Of a stretch of DNA of 64,000 nt, positions 1-9,866 are shown one piece after another (within the stretch, counting starts at the first letter, position 1; the number at the start of each line of letters is the position of its first letter). The stretch lies in NCBI GenBank assembly GCA_021521415.1, contig JAIQDT010007630.1:58962-122961 (forward strand), read 5' to 3'. This stretch comes from Bidens hawaiensis. Taxonomy: Eukaryota; Streptophyta; Magnoliopsida; Asterales; Asteraceae. Position numbers and translations under genes: made by a program. The notes under the pieces were generated by a model. The model was not told the origin of the DNA and made no database searches. It was given only the letters and a program-made list of their open reading frames with translations.

Positions 1-325
1 GGTAAAGGTCACAATACACGCTTAACACAACCCTATTGGCCACATTATTATAAAATTCATGTGGCTCAATACGTGAAATCGTCACTCATAGTAAGTTTTC
101 ATGTGGCCATTTTCTACCGTTTAGCCACACTTATTGGAGAGGCTTCTTGATGACAAGCAACTAATTCCTGTACCCTTTAGCCACACTTATAACCATATAA
201 GGCCACTAAAAACTATGTGTGGCCATATCATACCCACAGTGTCGCGACTTCTGGTCACATATGACCTGAACCAAATGTGTGTGGCTAAAAGCCCACGACC
301 ACACTTTTTTCGTGTAACCGGAGGT
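1..325. repeat. Non-coding region with repeated TAGCCACAC / GTGGCCA words
   Basis: No coding similarity is visible. The word TAGCCACAC occurs at 123-131 and 178-186 and inverted (GTGTGGCTA) at 279-287. GGCCAC or GTGGCCAT occurs at about 39, 101, 201 and 216. Dense short words in both orientations resemble the subterminal repeats of CACTA-type or other DNA transposons. The T-rich stretch near 305-315, followed by CGTGTA, could be a degenerate terminus. The region stops where Gypsy coding similarity begins at about 326. The other end lies outside the window, so the class is a guess. Confidence 0.35.
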
Positions 326-1160
326 CAATTTTCACGTAATGGAATTTTGGCAAAAAAACAAGTTCAATTCTTGGGCCACATCATTAACGACAAGGGTATT
401 CACGTTGATCCCGCTAAAATTGAGGCCGTTAAAAATTGGATGACCCTGTCCTCTCCAACGGAGGTTCGTTCTTTCTTGGTTTAGCAGGGTATTACCGTCG
501 TTTTATCCGCAACTTTTTGAAGATTGCTTCACCCTTACCGCACTAACCCACAAAGGGAAAGTTTACGAATGGGGTTCCGATCAAGAGGAAGCGTTTCAAA
601 CTCTAAAGGATATGCTTTGCAATGCTTCAATCCTTGCTCTTCTCGAGGGAAACAACGATTTTGTTGTCTTTTGTGACGCTTCTATTCAAGGTCTTGGTTG
701 TGTTCTTAAGCAAAGAGACAAGGTCATTGCTTATGCTTCGCTCCAACTCAAGGTGCACGAAAACAATTACATGAATCACGACCTCAAACTTGGTACGGTC
801 ATGTTCGCCTTGAAATTTGGAGACACTACCTTTACAGCACGAAATGAGTGGTCTTTACCGACCATAAAATTTACAACCATTTTCGACCAAAAGGACCTCA
901 ATATGAGACAAAGACGATGGGCCGAATTGTTAAGCGATTATAATTGCGAAATTCGCTACCACCCCGGGAAATCAAATGTCATGGCCGATGCTCTTAGTCG
1001 TAAGAGTCATGTTAAATCCGTCTTGCTCCATTGTGTCACCATCCAATCTGAACTCCAATACCGCATCTTCGACGCACAATACGTCTCCGTCACCGAGGGT
1101 AACTTACACGACGAGATGTCGTGTGGAGACGAACTCCAACTTGAAACCAAACGTAATTGA
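326..1160 (+). pseudogene. Gypsy reverse transcriptase C-terminus and RNase H, broken
   Basis: The end of a Gypsy reverse transcriptase is readable at about 350-480 ([17 protein letters not shown], then IEAVKNW and PTEVRSFL). It is followed out of frame by GYYRRFI at about 490-510. RNase H follows at about 640-1000, with the first catalytic Asp in [10 protein letters not shown], then a damaged centre and [20 protein letters not shown] plus ADALSRK at the end. The usual TDHKSLQ stretch is not recognisable, so an indel has destroyed part of the active site. At least one frameshift lies between 480 and 612. In a living element this enzyme copies the genomic RNA into DNA in the virus-like particle. 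This copy cannot work. Confidence 0.85.
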
Positions 1161-2000
1161 TTACTCTATTATTTGGACCGATTATGGGTTCCCGATCGTG
1201 ACGGTCTTCGAATGTTCATCTTCGATGAAACTCATAAGTCACGATACTCTATTCATCCCGGTGCGGATAAAATGTATGCCAATCTTCGTTCATTGTTTTG
1301 GTGGTCGGGAATGAAGAAAGATATCGCGATATATGTGTGTAAATGCCTCACTTGCTCTAAGGTTAAAGCCGAGCATCAAAAGCCATTTGGTTTGCTCGAG
1401 CAACCTCCGATTCTTGGAAATGGGAAGACATAGCCATGGATTTCGTTACTAAACTCCCCACTACAATGGAAATGATAGTATTTGGGCGATTGTTGATCGT
1501 TTTACCAAGTCGGCTCACTTTATACCTTCCCGAGAAAAGTCCTCTGTAAGCGAATAAGCCCGACTCTATGTCAAGAACATCATTTGCCGCCATGGAACGC
1601 CCTTGACCATTATGTCCGATCGTGATGGTCGGTTTACCTTTCATTTTTGGAAATCGCTGCAAACCACATTGGGTACCCATATTGATCTAAGCACCGCTTG
1701 TCACCCGCAAACCGATGGTCAATCCCAGAGAAAGATCCAAACTCTCGAAGATTTGCTCTGCTCTTGCATACTAGACTTTGGTGGAAATTGGGATACTCAC
1801 TTACCACTTGTAGAGTTTTCCTACAATAACAGTTTTCACACTAGTATTGGTTTGAAGCTCTCTATGGCCGAAAATGTCGTTCCCCGATTTGTTGGAACGA
1901 GGTTGCTGCTCGTAGCCGTCAAAAGAACTACGTTGATAAGAGCCGTAAACCTCTCGAGTTCAACGTTGGTGATCAAGTTATCCTTTAAGTATCTCCTTTG
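1161..2000 (+). pseudogene. Gypsy integrase (zinc-binding and catalytic core), broken
   Basis: An HHCC zinc-binding module is visible at about 1185-1370 (ETHKS, SIHPGADKM, then CKCLTC). The catalytic core follows with AMDFVTKLP at about 1436, then MSDRDGRF at about 1610 and [12 protein letters not shown] at about 1700. In Ty3/Gypsy integrases the last motif normally reads DGQSER with the catalytic Glu. Here that Glu position is Gln, so the DDE triad is lost as well as the frame. Frameshifts lie near 1430 and 1460 and a stop near 1555. In intact elements integrase inserts the cDNA into chromosomes. Confidence 0.85.
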
Positions 2001-2396
2001 AAAGGGGTAGTTCATTTTGGAAAAAGGAATAAACTATCCCCTCATTTTGTTGGGCCGTTTGAGATCGTTGAAAGGGTTGGTAAAGTTGTGTATCGTCTCA
2101 ACCTCCCCAAAGAGCTCTCCAATGTTCATCCAACTTTTCATGTCTCCAATCTTAAGAAGTGCTTAGCCGAGGGGAATCTCCACAGACCCTCGATGATGTA
2201 CAAATTGATTAATCTATGAGCGTTGTCGAGAAACCTGTTGAATCATGGATCATATGGACAAGGAAACCAAGCGTAGCTGTATCTCGCTTGTCAAAGTTCG
2301 TTGGGAATCTAAATGTGGTCCCGAGTTCACTTAGGAGCGTAAAGACCAAATGATGACTAAGTACCCGCACCTCTTCGTTATGGCTTAGTCTCTAAT
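2001..2396 (+). pseudogene. Gypsy integrase C-terminus with chromodomain-like tail
   Basis: The frame reads [20 protein letters not shown] and then [12 protein letters not shown] at about 2050-2165, the conserved GPF/Y-type C-terminal module of Gypsy integrases. After a stop at 2217-2219 the similarity continues to about 2395 with VKVRWESKCGPEFT and then ERKDQMMTKYPHLF. That is the typical end of plant Tekay chromoviruses, where a chromodomain is thought to guide insertion to marked chromatin. An internal TAG near 2331 replaces the usual Trp after GPEFT. The segment ends about 30 bp before the LTR. Confidence 0.8.
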
Positions 2397-2428
2397 TTCG
2401 GGATGAAATTTTCAAAAGTAGGGAATGC

Positions 2429-2480
2429 TGTAACATTTCGGGTTTTCGAACCTCTCGTATTTGTAATCATTACCCGACTA
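2429..2480 (+). repeat. Start of Gypsy I 3' LTR (truncated)
   Basis: TGTAACATTTCGGG begins at 2429, just after a purine-rich stretch (AAAAGTAGGGAA), which is the expected polypurine-tract/LTR boundary after the pol tail. Only about 50 bp remain before sequence of the opposite-strand Copia ORF3 begins. The rest of this LTR could be the fragment at 27165-27547 on the far side of Copia A, but the two pieces cannot be matched directly. Confidence 0.6.
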
Positions 2481-2536
2481 GCTTTCATGGTGGCAGCTAG
2501 GGCAGCATCGACTGCATCTTGTTGTTCTTTCAAAGC

Positions 2537-3532
2537 TCATTCACTAGCTCCACCATCACCATTATTATCATCATTGTCACCATCATCATCTTCACCATCA
2601 TTGTTCCCACCTTCTCCCCCTTCACTCTCGGAATCCAAATCATCATGGATCCAGAGCTCATTAGGAGGACATACATAATCCGGATTGATTATATGACCAA
2701 TCATTCGTTTGTCATGTGGCTTGTCTTTTCTATAAATTAACATACGATGCACCGTTTCAGCTTTTATATGTTCCATATCAAGAACATCGTTCACCAACGA
2801 TCGATCAATCACCAAATTCGGTATCAGATCTTGAATAATTAATTGTAGAAAGCGTGGATACATCAAGAACTTCTTTGACGGTAGAGTTTGTTGAACTTTC
2901 TCTTTCAGATGATCAAAGATAAGTTCTGAGTAGTTGAATGGCTTGTTCAGGATTAGTGCAACAAACGCCGATTGTAAACTTAGTCTGCATTCATCAAAAC
3001 CACCGCGACGTCCACTCATACAATGAAGTAAAACATGCAGCCGATATTTGTATGGTGGACACAACCCATTCTTGTTCAACATAGATCTACGAATATCACC
3101 CCCATAATTCAAGCGTGTGAACAACCCCCGAACCAACGTCCTGTCAAATTCACTCGGGTAATCATCATTATCGTTAAATTGAAGTACCCGACGAATGACC
3201 TCAACATCAATCGTAATAGGGATCTGATTAATTGTAGCTTGAACCCAATTATTTTCCTCAACATATACCGCCGTGTTCCAAAACTGCCTGATTATACTAA
3301 GATACACCTTAGGTTTAGCAGTGATTGCATAATGTATCTTCGAACGGCGTAAGAAAGTCAACATAGCTCCGAACGTTCTCAAATCAGTCACATCTTGATT
3401 AACATAAGCACAGATGTTGTGCTTCTTATCAAACGGTAATAAAATCATATCAGCTTGTTGATCGTGTTGTTGTGGTTGTCCTTGTTGAGGTTGTTCCTGT
3501 GGCGGTTGATTGTGTTGTTCTTGATCAGCCAT
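2537..3532 (-). CDS. ORF3 of Copia A (331 aa, C-terminus lost)
   Basis: The reading frame of 331 codons starts at the ATG at 3532. Residues 1-27 are Gln/Pro-rich. Residues about 30-285 form a conserved domain with CMSGRR at 171-176 and MYPRFLQ at 224-230. Residues about 297-331 are an acidic, low-complexity tail. The same domain with the same landmarks (CMSGRK, MYPRFLQ) occurs in ORF3 of Copia B, so this is a true element gene. I recall similar Asteraceae proteins carrying an automatic 'synaptobrevin, longin-like' label, which I cannot verify. No signal peptide or membrane segment is evident. After the stop the frame stays similar for a few residues to about 2481. Compared with ORF3 of B, roughly the C-terminal 500 residues are missing. 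The function is unknown. Confidence 0.75.
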   Translation of the reverse strand: MADQEQHNQPPQEQPQQGQPQQHDQQADMILLPFDKKHNICAYVNQDVTDLRTFGAMLTFLRRSKIHYAITAKPKVYLSIIRQFWNTAVYVEENNWVQATINQIPITIDVEVIRRVLQFNDNDDYPSEFDRTLVRGLFTRLNYGGDIRRSMLNKNGLCPPYKYRLHVLLHCMSGRRGGFDECRLSLQSAFVALILNKPFNYSELIFDHLKEKVQQTLPSKKFLMYPRFLQLIIQDLIPNLVIDRSLVNDVLDMEHIKAETVHRMLIYRKDKPHDKRMIGHIINPDYVCPPNELWIHDDLDSESEGGEGGNNDGEDDDGDNDDNNGDGGASE

Positions 3533-3538
3533 GTTTTA

Positions 3539-4890
3539 CTGTATAAAAAAACCGAATATGAGAATAGATATCACCATATATAATCAAAAGATATGTGTAA
3601 TTAATCTACTTACGCGTATTAGATGATTTAAATCCTTTAATTAAATTAAATGAATATTAAAATTAGTTAATTAATTAATTAAGATTTTATATTTTATATT
3701 TTATTTATTTATTTATTTTTTAATTTTTTTAATGTCATTCGTTAAGAATCACACTGATTCGTTATACAAAGATAACGAATCAAACGATTCGCTATCAAGT
3801 AAATATCTTAACGAACTAAACCTAGCGAATCACTAATTAATTTTAACGAACTAAACTCTAGTTCGTTATATTTTAAACGAATCAAACTCTGATTCGTGTA
3901 ACATCTTATTCGCTAAGTTAGTACGTGTAAAATCTTAACGAATTGGAGACGAAACAGTTCCAATTCGCTAAGACTAACGAATGGTCAGAATTAAGACTTG
4001 TTCTTTGACTTCACAAAGTCAAGGTCAAAATTAACATGAACAACAATGGTCAATATCTTAAACCCAGATTCAATTAGGCCATAACTATCATTGAACCATC
4101 AAGATAATCAGCTCGTTGAGCTCGGAAACTCACTAGTGAATGTAGGTGAATGAGATTGAGACTCAATACCTAGCTGTACTAAGGATCAAACGAACCAACA
4201 GTAAGCATCAAGAACACAAAACAATAATTAACCCAGCAAACAATAATCAAATGTTGATTAGAGTCCACCAAGGGTATCGGAAAGTGATTCCGATCATAAT
4301 GATATCAAAATCATACAATTATAAGCATAAATTATATACAAATGAGTGTCAAAAGTTCAAAACCCTTAAACACCTAGAATTTCATAATTCAGCAGTCAAT
4401 ACATGTCCATTATTGACGAAAATGATATCGCCAAGAACAGTTATACCTTAGATACTCAAATCGATCTTTGAAGTATTCAAACGAAAAGGTTGAATTTTCA
4501 GAGAGAATTTGAATAGGTTTCATAAAGATTAAGAAAGAAGGCGAACAGTGGAATACTATTTGTTTTCTTGTCTTATATATCAGTGCACGAAACCCTAGGC
4601 ACAACTTGCACGAATCAGACGATTCGTTTAACTTAAAGTTAACGAATTAGCCCATTCGCTAACTCAATTCGTTACCTTATGACGGTGAATCGCTACTTGA
4701 TTCGTTAAATTAAAGGGTAGCGAATCAAGACATGATTCGTGTCATGATTCGTTAAATATGCATAACGAAGGGATGATTCGTTACAAAGTGCGGAAGCGAA
4801 TTATGTTAGCGAACCAGATGCTAGTTCGCTAAAGAATCACCTAGTTCATTATCCATAAATAACGAATGGGATTTTAGCGAAAATATTTAA
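3539..4890 (-). promoter_or_regulatory. Putative internal promoter and 5'-UTR intron of ORF3 (Copia A)
   Basis: Read on the minus strand, a cluster of AACGAATC/TAGCGAAC-type words (4890-4607) is followed by a TATA box (TATATAA, complement of 4573-4579). About 100 nt further is a donor-like AAG|GTATAA at 4447/4446, and an acceptor with a T-rich tract and ATACAG ends at 3539, six bases before the ORF3 ATG. A second word cluster (4000-3730) lies inside the would-be intron. The LTR of A has the same order: words, then TATA (26847-26838), then leader. Promoter and splicing are inferred from sequence only. Confidence 0.5.
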
Positions 4891-6481
4891 GTATTTTGTA
4901 TAAAAAAAACGAAAATATTTTTGGTATTTAAGGTTTTTTTTTTTTTAAATTTAAAGAATTAAAGAATGTATTTACAGAAGAATATCCAATCCTTTAAAAT
5001 AGACCATCTTTTTGTGTTTTTCAATGATTTTATCGAAAGCAGTACATATTTTTGTATTTTATTGAGTTTGAGCAGAGAATCATACTGACCAAATTGCCCT
5101 TCCATCACTGTTTTATATTTCAGCGATATTATGACTGGCGATAAGTCGGTCATTGGTATTGTTGTCCACATAAATCTAATAACACACATTCAAGTATTTT
5201 TGTGATATGATTAAATAGTTCAATTAAAATACAGAATATCAGAAACTATCAGCCTCTAATCTCGGTTCAAGCTTAATTTGATTTTTGCCAAATCACCCCA
5301 ACTTGACAAAAACCATTATATTGTTGATCAAAATTTTGATACCAATTGAGAAATTTTGAGCAATGCATCAATTTTCCATTACTGTGAGTGAGTATGCACG
5401 AGTCCATCTGTCGGCTTACATACATTGTATCCCCTGGGGTCCGTTTCTTAATGGTATTAAGACGCACGCAAGGGAGGAACAATTGTATGACTAACATCGG
5501 ATTTTGATCAAGTCAGTAATTTAAATTGTACGAAGTACAGCGGTGATCAAGTTTAATGACTTTGGGTTTGCTCTAGAAAGCGAGTGAAATATCCATGCAT
5601 ATGATGGTTAAGCCGCATAAAGACTCACAATGTCCAGAATCTTAACGCTTGTTATTTGCTTTATTTTGTTTTGGGTGATCAAAAAATATAAGGCTTGAGT
5701 GTGACTGGTTATTACATTTCTGCCATCCTCACCAAGACTTTTGCTAGAGACTAACACCCCTTTCAATTTGGCGTTTCTTTATGTTTATATCACATACTTT
5801 ACTCTACTGGGTTGTTTTAAGACCTACCAATGCACCAATGCAATTAAGCACACAGTCTTTTAAGCTTCCTTTTTGCTGAACTTAGGGTCAAGATAATCAA
5901 TGTACTATCATGTTCTCTTTTTGCTTCAAAAACTCAAAAATTTTTGAGGAGCATAAAATAAAGAAAAGATAAATTTAATCGCCCCAGTTAACTTAAGATT
6001 ATAAATAAATGGCTAACCATCAATTCACAAATGAATCATAGGACCAAGACATGCAAGCATGCTTCACAAACTTAAATAACCGACATAATTTTCAGCGAGA
6101 AAATAATCTAAAAATCTTTTTGGTTTTTCTCTGTACAAACTTTAAAAACACAATATTTTTGTCTTTTTCAAATTTCTTATAAACAAAATAAACTTCACAA
6201 TCTTTTTGGATTTTCGGATTTTTCTGTACAAAACATAAATCACATTCTTTTTGGTTTTTCAAAATTTTAAAATGCTTTTGGTTTTTCTAAATATTTAAAA
6301 GAAAAACATTAAAGAACAAAAATCACAATATTTTTGAATTTTGGAAAAAATTTTTTTTTTTAATGTTTTTGGGTTTTATCTATACAAACTAAAAACACAC
6401 TCTTTTTGTATTTTTCTAGATTTTCACCCCTTAAAACCAAAATAAATTTTAAAAGAAAGAAATGACAGAAAATAAAGATAA
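4891..6481 (-). other. Non-coding spacer between pol and ORF3 (Copia A)
   Basis: This 1.6-kb stretch has no credible reading frame. It is T/A-rich with several ATTTTTGG-like runs (6120-6400). Parts recur elsewhere in the window. The block around 5500-5780 (TTGATCAAGTCAGTA, then AGGCTTGAGTGTGAC and ACATTTCTGCC) matches 40440-40760 in Copia G. The block at about 5280-5320 (GCCAAATCACCCCAACTTGA) is the complement of a motif also present at about 20610 in B, 28535 and 48520. These shared pieces mark a conserved non-coding region of SIRE-like elements. Confidence 0.6.
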
Positions 6482-9400
6482 TCATCCTTGTTTAAGGATA
6501 TCAGCGAGGGTCTTCAATCTATTTAAATCAAGCAAAAATTTAAAACGCGTTTTGTCAAAAGCTTTAGTAAACAGATCGGCTTTCTGAAAATCAGTATGTA
6601 CTTTCTCAAGATCGATTAATTTATTTTCATAGCAATCTCGTATAAAATGATATCAAATTTCGATATGTTTTGTTTTAGAATGTTGTACGGGATTCTTGGT
6701 GATGCTAATAGCAGCAGAATTATCAATCAAGATAGGAGTAGTAAGAAACTTCAAACTGTAGTCTCGAAGATGTTGTTGTATCCATAAAACCTGGGAACAG
6801 CAACTCGAGGCTGCAACATACTTAGCTTCGGCGGTTGAAGTGGAGACCGTTGTCTGCTTCTTACACTGCCAGGAAACAAGCCGGTTTCATAAAAATTGAC
6901 ATCCTGCAGTCGTTGATTTGAAATTGATCTTGCATCCTCCATAGTCTGAGTCTGAGTAGGCAGTAAGAACTAAAGTATCATCCTTGGGGTACCACAACCC
7001 GATGTCTGGATTTCCTCTCAAATACTGAAGAATTCTCTTAACTGCAGCTAGGTGAGTCACTCGTGGACTAGCTTGATACCTAGCACAAAGACAAACAGCA
7101 AACATAATATCAGGGCGAGAAGTTGTTAAATACATTAGAGAACCAATCATAGAACGATAAAGGGTTGGATCAATGGAATCCTCCAATTCATCCGGTGATA
7201 AATTGTGACCCACTGGAAGAGGAGTAGAAGGGATTTTTCCGGCAGAAATCTTGAATCGGTTCAAGACGTCCGTCACATACTTAGTCTTATGAATAAAAAT
7301 TCCGTGAGCAGACTGGTGAACCTGCAACCCTAAAAAGAAATTCATCTCTCCCATCGAACTCATCTCGAACTTTGTTTGCATGGACTTCTCGAACTCCTTA
7401 CACAATGTGTCGTTTGTAGACCCAAAAATAATGTCGTCAACATAAATCTGGACTAGAAGAAGATCATCACCAACAGTTTTATGAAATAAAGTGCAGTCAA
7501 CAGTTCCTCGTTTGAAGCCATTATCAGTCAGATGGTCGGCGAGCGTGCCATACCAAGCTCTCGGGGCTTGATGTAGACCATACAAGGCTTTGTTTAATCG
7601 GTAAACACGGTCTGGATAATCAGGATCTTCAAAACCAGGTGGTTGTTGAACAAACACTTCCTCGTGAAATTCACCATTGAGAAAAGCACTTTTAACATCC
7701 ATTTGATAGACCTTTATATTCTTATAAGCGGCATAAGCCAGAAAGATGCGAATCGACTCTAATCTTGCAACTGGAGCATATACCTCTGTGTAATCAATAC
7801 CCTCCTGCAGATGAAAACCCTACACCACTAGATGTGCTTTGTTTCTGACAATCACCCCTCGATCGTCCTTCTTACACTTAAATACCCACTTAGTCGGAAT
7901 GGCTTTCTTAACTCTAGCAGGTTTGTCTATTAAGTCCCAAACACCCAAACGTGCAAACTGCTGTAATTCCTCTTGCATAGCTTCTACCCAAGAAGAATCT
8001 TTAAGTGCCTTACGAGCTGTCGTTCGCTCAACTTGGGATAGAAAGCAATTGAATTTAGAAAGATTTACAATTCCCGAAGAATGTAAATTAGTGTAAGCAC
8101 ACAACGTGTGATTGTCACTTGACGAAGCAACTTGATGACGTGTGCGAACACCCATATCAAGATCTCCAATGATGTTTTCATGTGGATGATATCCATGAAT
8201 CCGAAGAGTGGGATTCTCAGGAACAACAACATTATCAAATAAATTAGTGTAATGTTCACCCAACTCGGGAGATGAAACATTATCACTGTCAAGATCAATA
8301 ACTTGAATTTCAACTTGATCATCATCAGAAGAAGTAGAAACAGTATCAATAGCAACTGGAGAAACAACTGGAGAGTCTTCAGTTGGAGCATCTGGTTGAA
8401 CTTCAACTGTATTAGAACTTGAAAATCCTGGAATATTCAAATGTTCTTCAAAGTATGCTCTAACCAGATCTTCATCGATGTTTTCAGTCGAAGGAGTAAA
8501 AGAATTAAATAAACTATCGTAGTCAAACATCCAGTCTGGACCTTTCCCTTGAGGAGGAGTTGTGTACTTTTGACAGTCCACATGGTACCATTCTTCAACA
8601 CAGCCAGATGTGAAATTAAAAACCCTCTTCTTTGTAGTTGCATATCCCAAGAAATACCCTTCGATAGCTTTTTCTTCAAATTTATCCGAATCCTTCTTCA
8701 ACATTGTACACGGACACCCAAATGGTTCCAGGTACTTTAAATTATGTTTTCTATTATTTAAGATCTCGTAGCTTGTTTTCTTGAGTCGTTTCACTGTTAG
8801 AACCCGATTAAGCGTATAACAAGCTGTATTCACTGCCTCATTCCAAAATTGAACCAAAGCTTTGAATCAGCAAGCATTGTACGTGCAGCTTCAATCAGAG
8901 TTCTATTTTTCCTTTCAGCAACACCATTTTGTTGAGGTACATAAGGTGCACTATATTCTCGGTAAATTCCCTTTTGAATACAAAAGAAATCCAATATAGT
9001 GTTTTTGAATTCAGTACCATTATCACTTCAGATTCTCCTCACCTTTTGTTTATACAGTGATTTTAGTAATAAGGTTTTGTACCAAAACCGGTGTTTGATC
9101 TTTTGAACTCATAAATAACACCCATGAATATCTTGAATAATCATCTGTCACTACCAGAAAATACCAGTCTCCAGAAATACTCGCACGATTCACTGGACCA
9201 AACAAATCCATATGAAGTCGTTCAAGAGGAGTATCAATGGAATACAATAACTTAGAGGGATGTGTCTTCTTCTTCTGCTTGCCCTTTTTGCATGCAACGC
9301 AGTGATCAGATAACTTAAAATTCTTTAACGAGACACCCTCAACTAAGTCATTTGCCATTAAATAATTCATCTTTCTGACATGTATGTGACCTATTCTACG

Positions 9401-9849
9401 ATGCCATAGAATAGAGTCTTTCTCGGTTGCTTTCGAGACAAAACATGTTTCAATCGATGTTGATATCTTAGGACTCATTTTTAAGACATAAATATCATTT
9501 GATCATGGTGATTGCATGACAACCATGTCCTTGGGAATAACATAACCCGGTTTCAAGATAAGACACTCTTTGTCAGTAATATCGTAGTGTATTTTTTATC
9601 ACAAATATGCGATACACTCAATAAGTTATGATCAACCTTGTCACAATAATTCACTTTCTCAAACATAATGTGACCATTTGAAACTTCACCCTCTTGTGTG
9701 ATCATGCCTCCAGAATTCCCAGCAAACGCTACATAACCCCCTTGAATATTTCTTACGTTGGTTAATAGGTCGAGATTCCCAGTGATATGACGAGAACATC
9801 CGCTATCCATGATCCAGTTTTCACCAGAAATGGTCTTAGATGAACCCTA
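6482..9849 (-). pseudogene. pol of Copia A: protease, integrase, reverse transcriptase, RNase H
   Basis: Read from 9849 down: protease motif MDSGCSRHITG (about 9810), GAG-pre-integrase WHRRIGHIHVRK, and the integrase core with HMDLFGPV and DDYSRYSW. The next catalytic motif SDNGTE is preceded by a stop where Arg is usual. The reverse transcriptase has [19 protein letters not shown] and FFLGLQVH. RNase H follows with SDSDYGGC and AEAKYVAAS. Protease before integrase before reverse transcriptase defines Ty1/Copia. Frameshifts lie near 9550-9480 and 9050. Stops lie near 7818 and 6885 and in the RNase H region. The natural stop is TGA (complement of 6482-6484). It would encode the replication enzymes but is clearly inactive. 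Confidence 0.9.
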
Positions 9850-9866
9850 CACACAAACAAAAGTGA

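Larger units (their letters stand above)
326..2480 (+). mobile_element. Gypsy I: 3' part of a Ty3/Gypsy chromovirus-like (Tekay-type) element
   Basis: This is a decayed Ty3/Gypsy polyprotein in the order reverse transcriptase end, RNase H, integrase, integrase C-terminal/chromodomain-like tail, followed by the start of a 3' LTR at 2429. Reverse transcriptase before integrase and the tail motif VKVRWxSKxGPEFT fit plant chromoviruses of the Tekay/Del lineage. Gag, protease and most of the reverse transcriptase are missing upstream. The LTR is cut after about 50 bp at the junction with Copia A ORF3. Frameshifts and stops throughout show an old, inactive copy. Confidence 0.85.
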
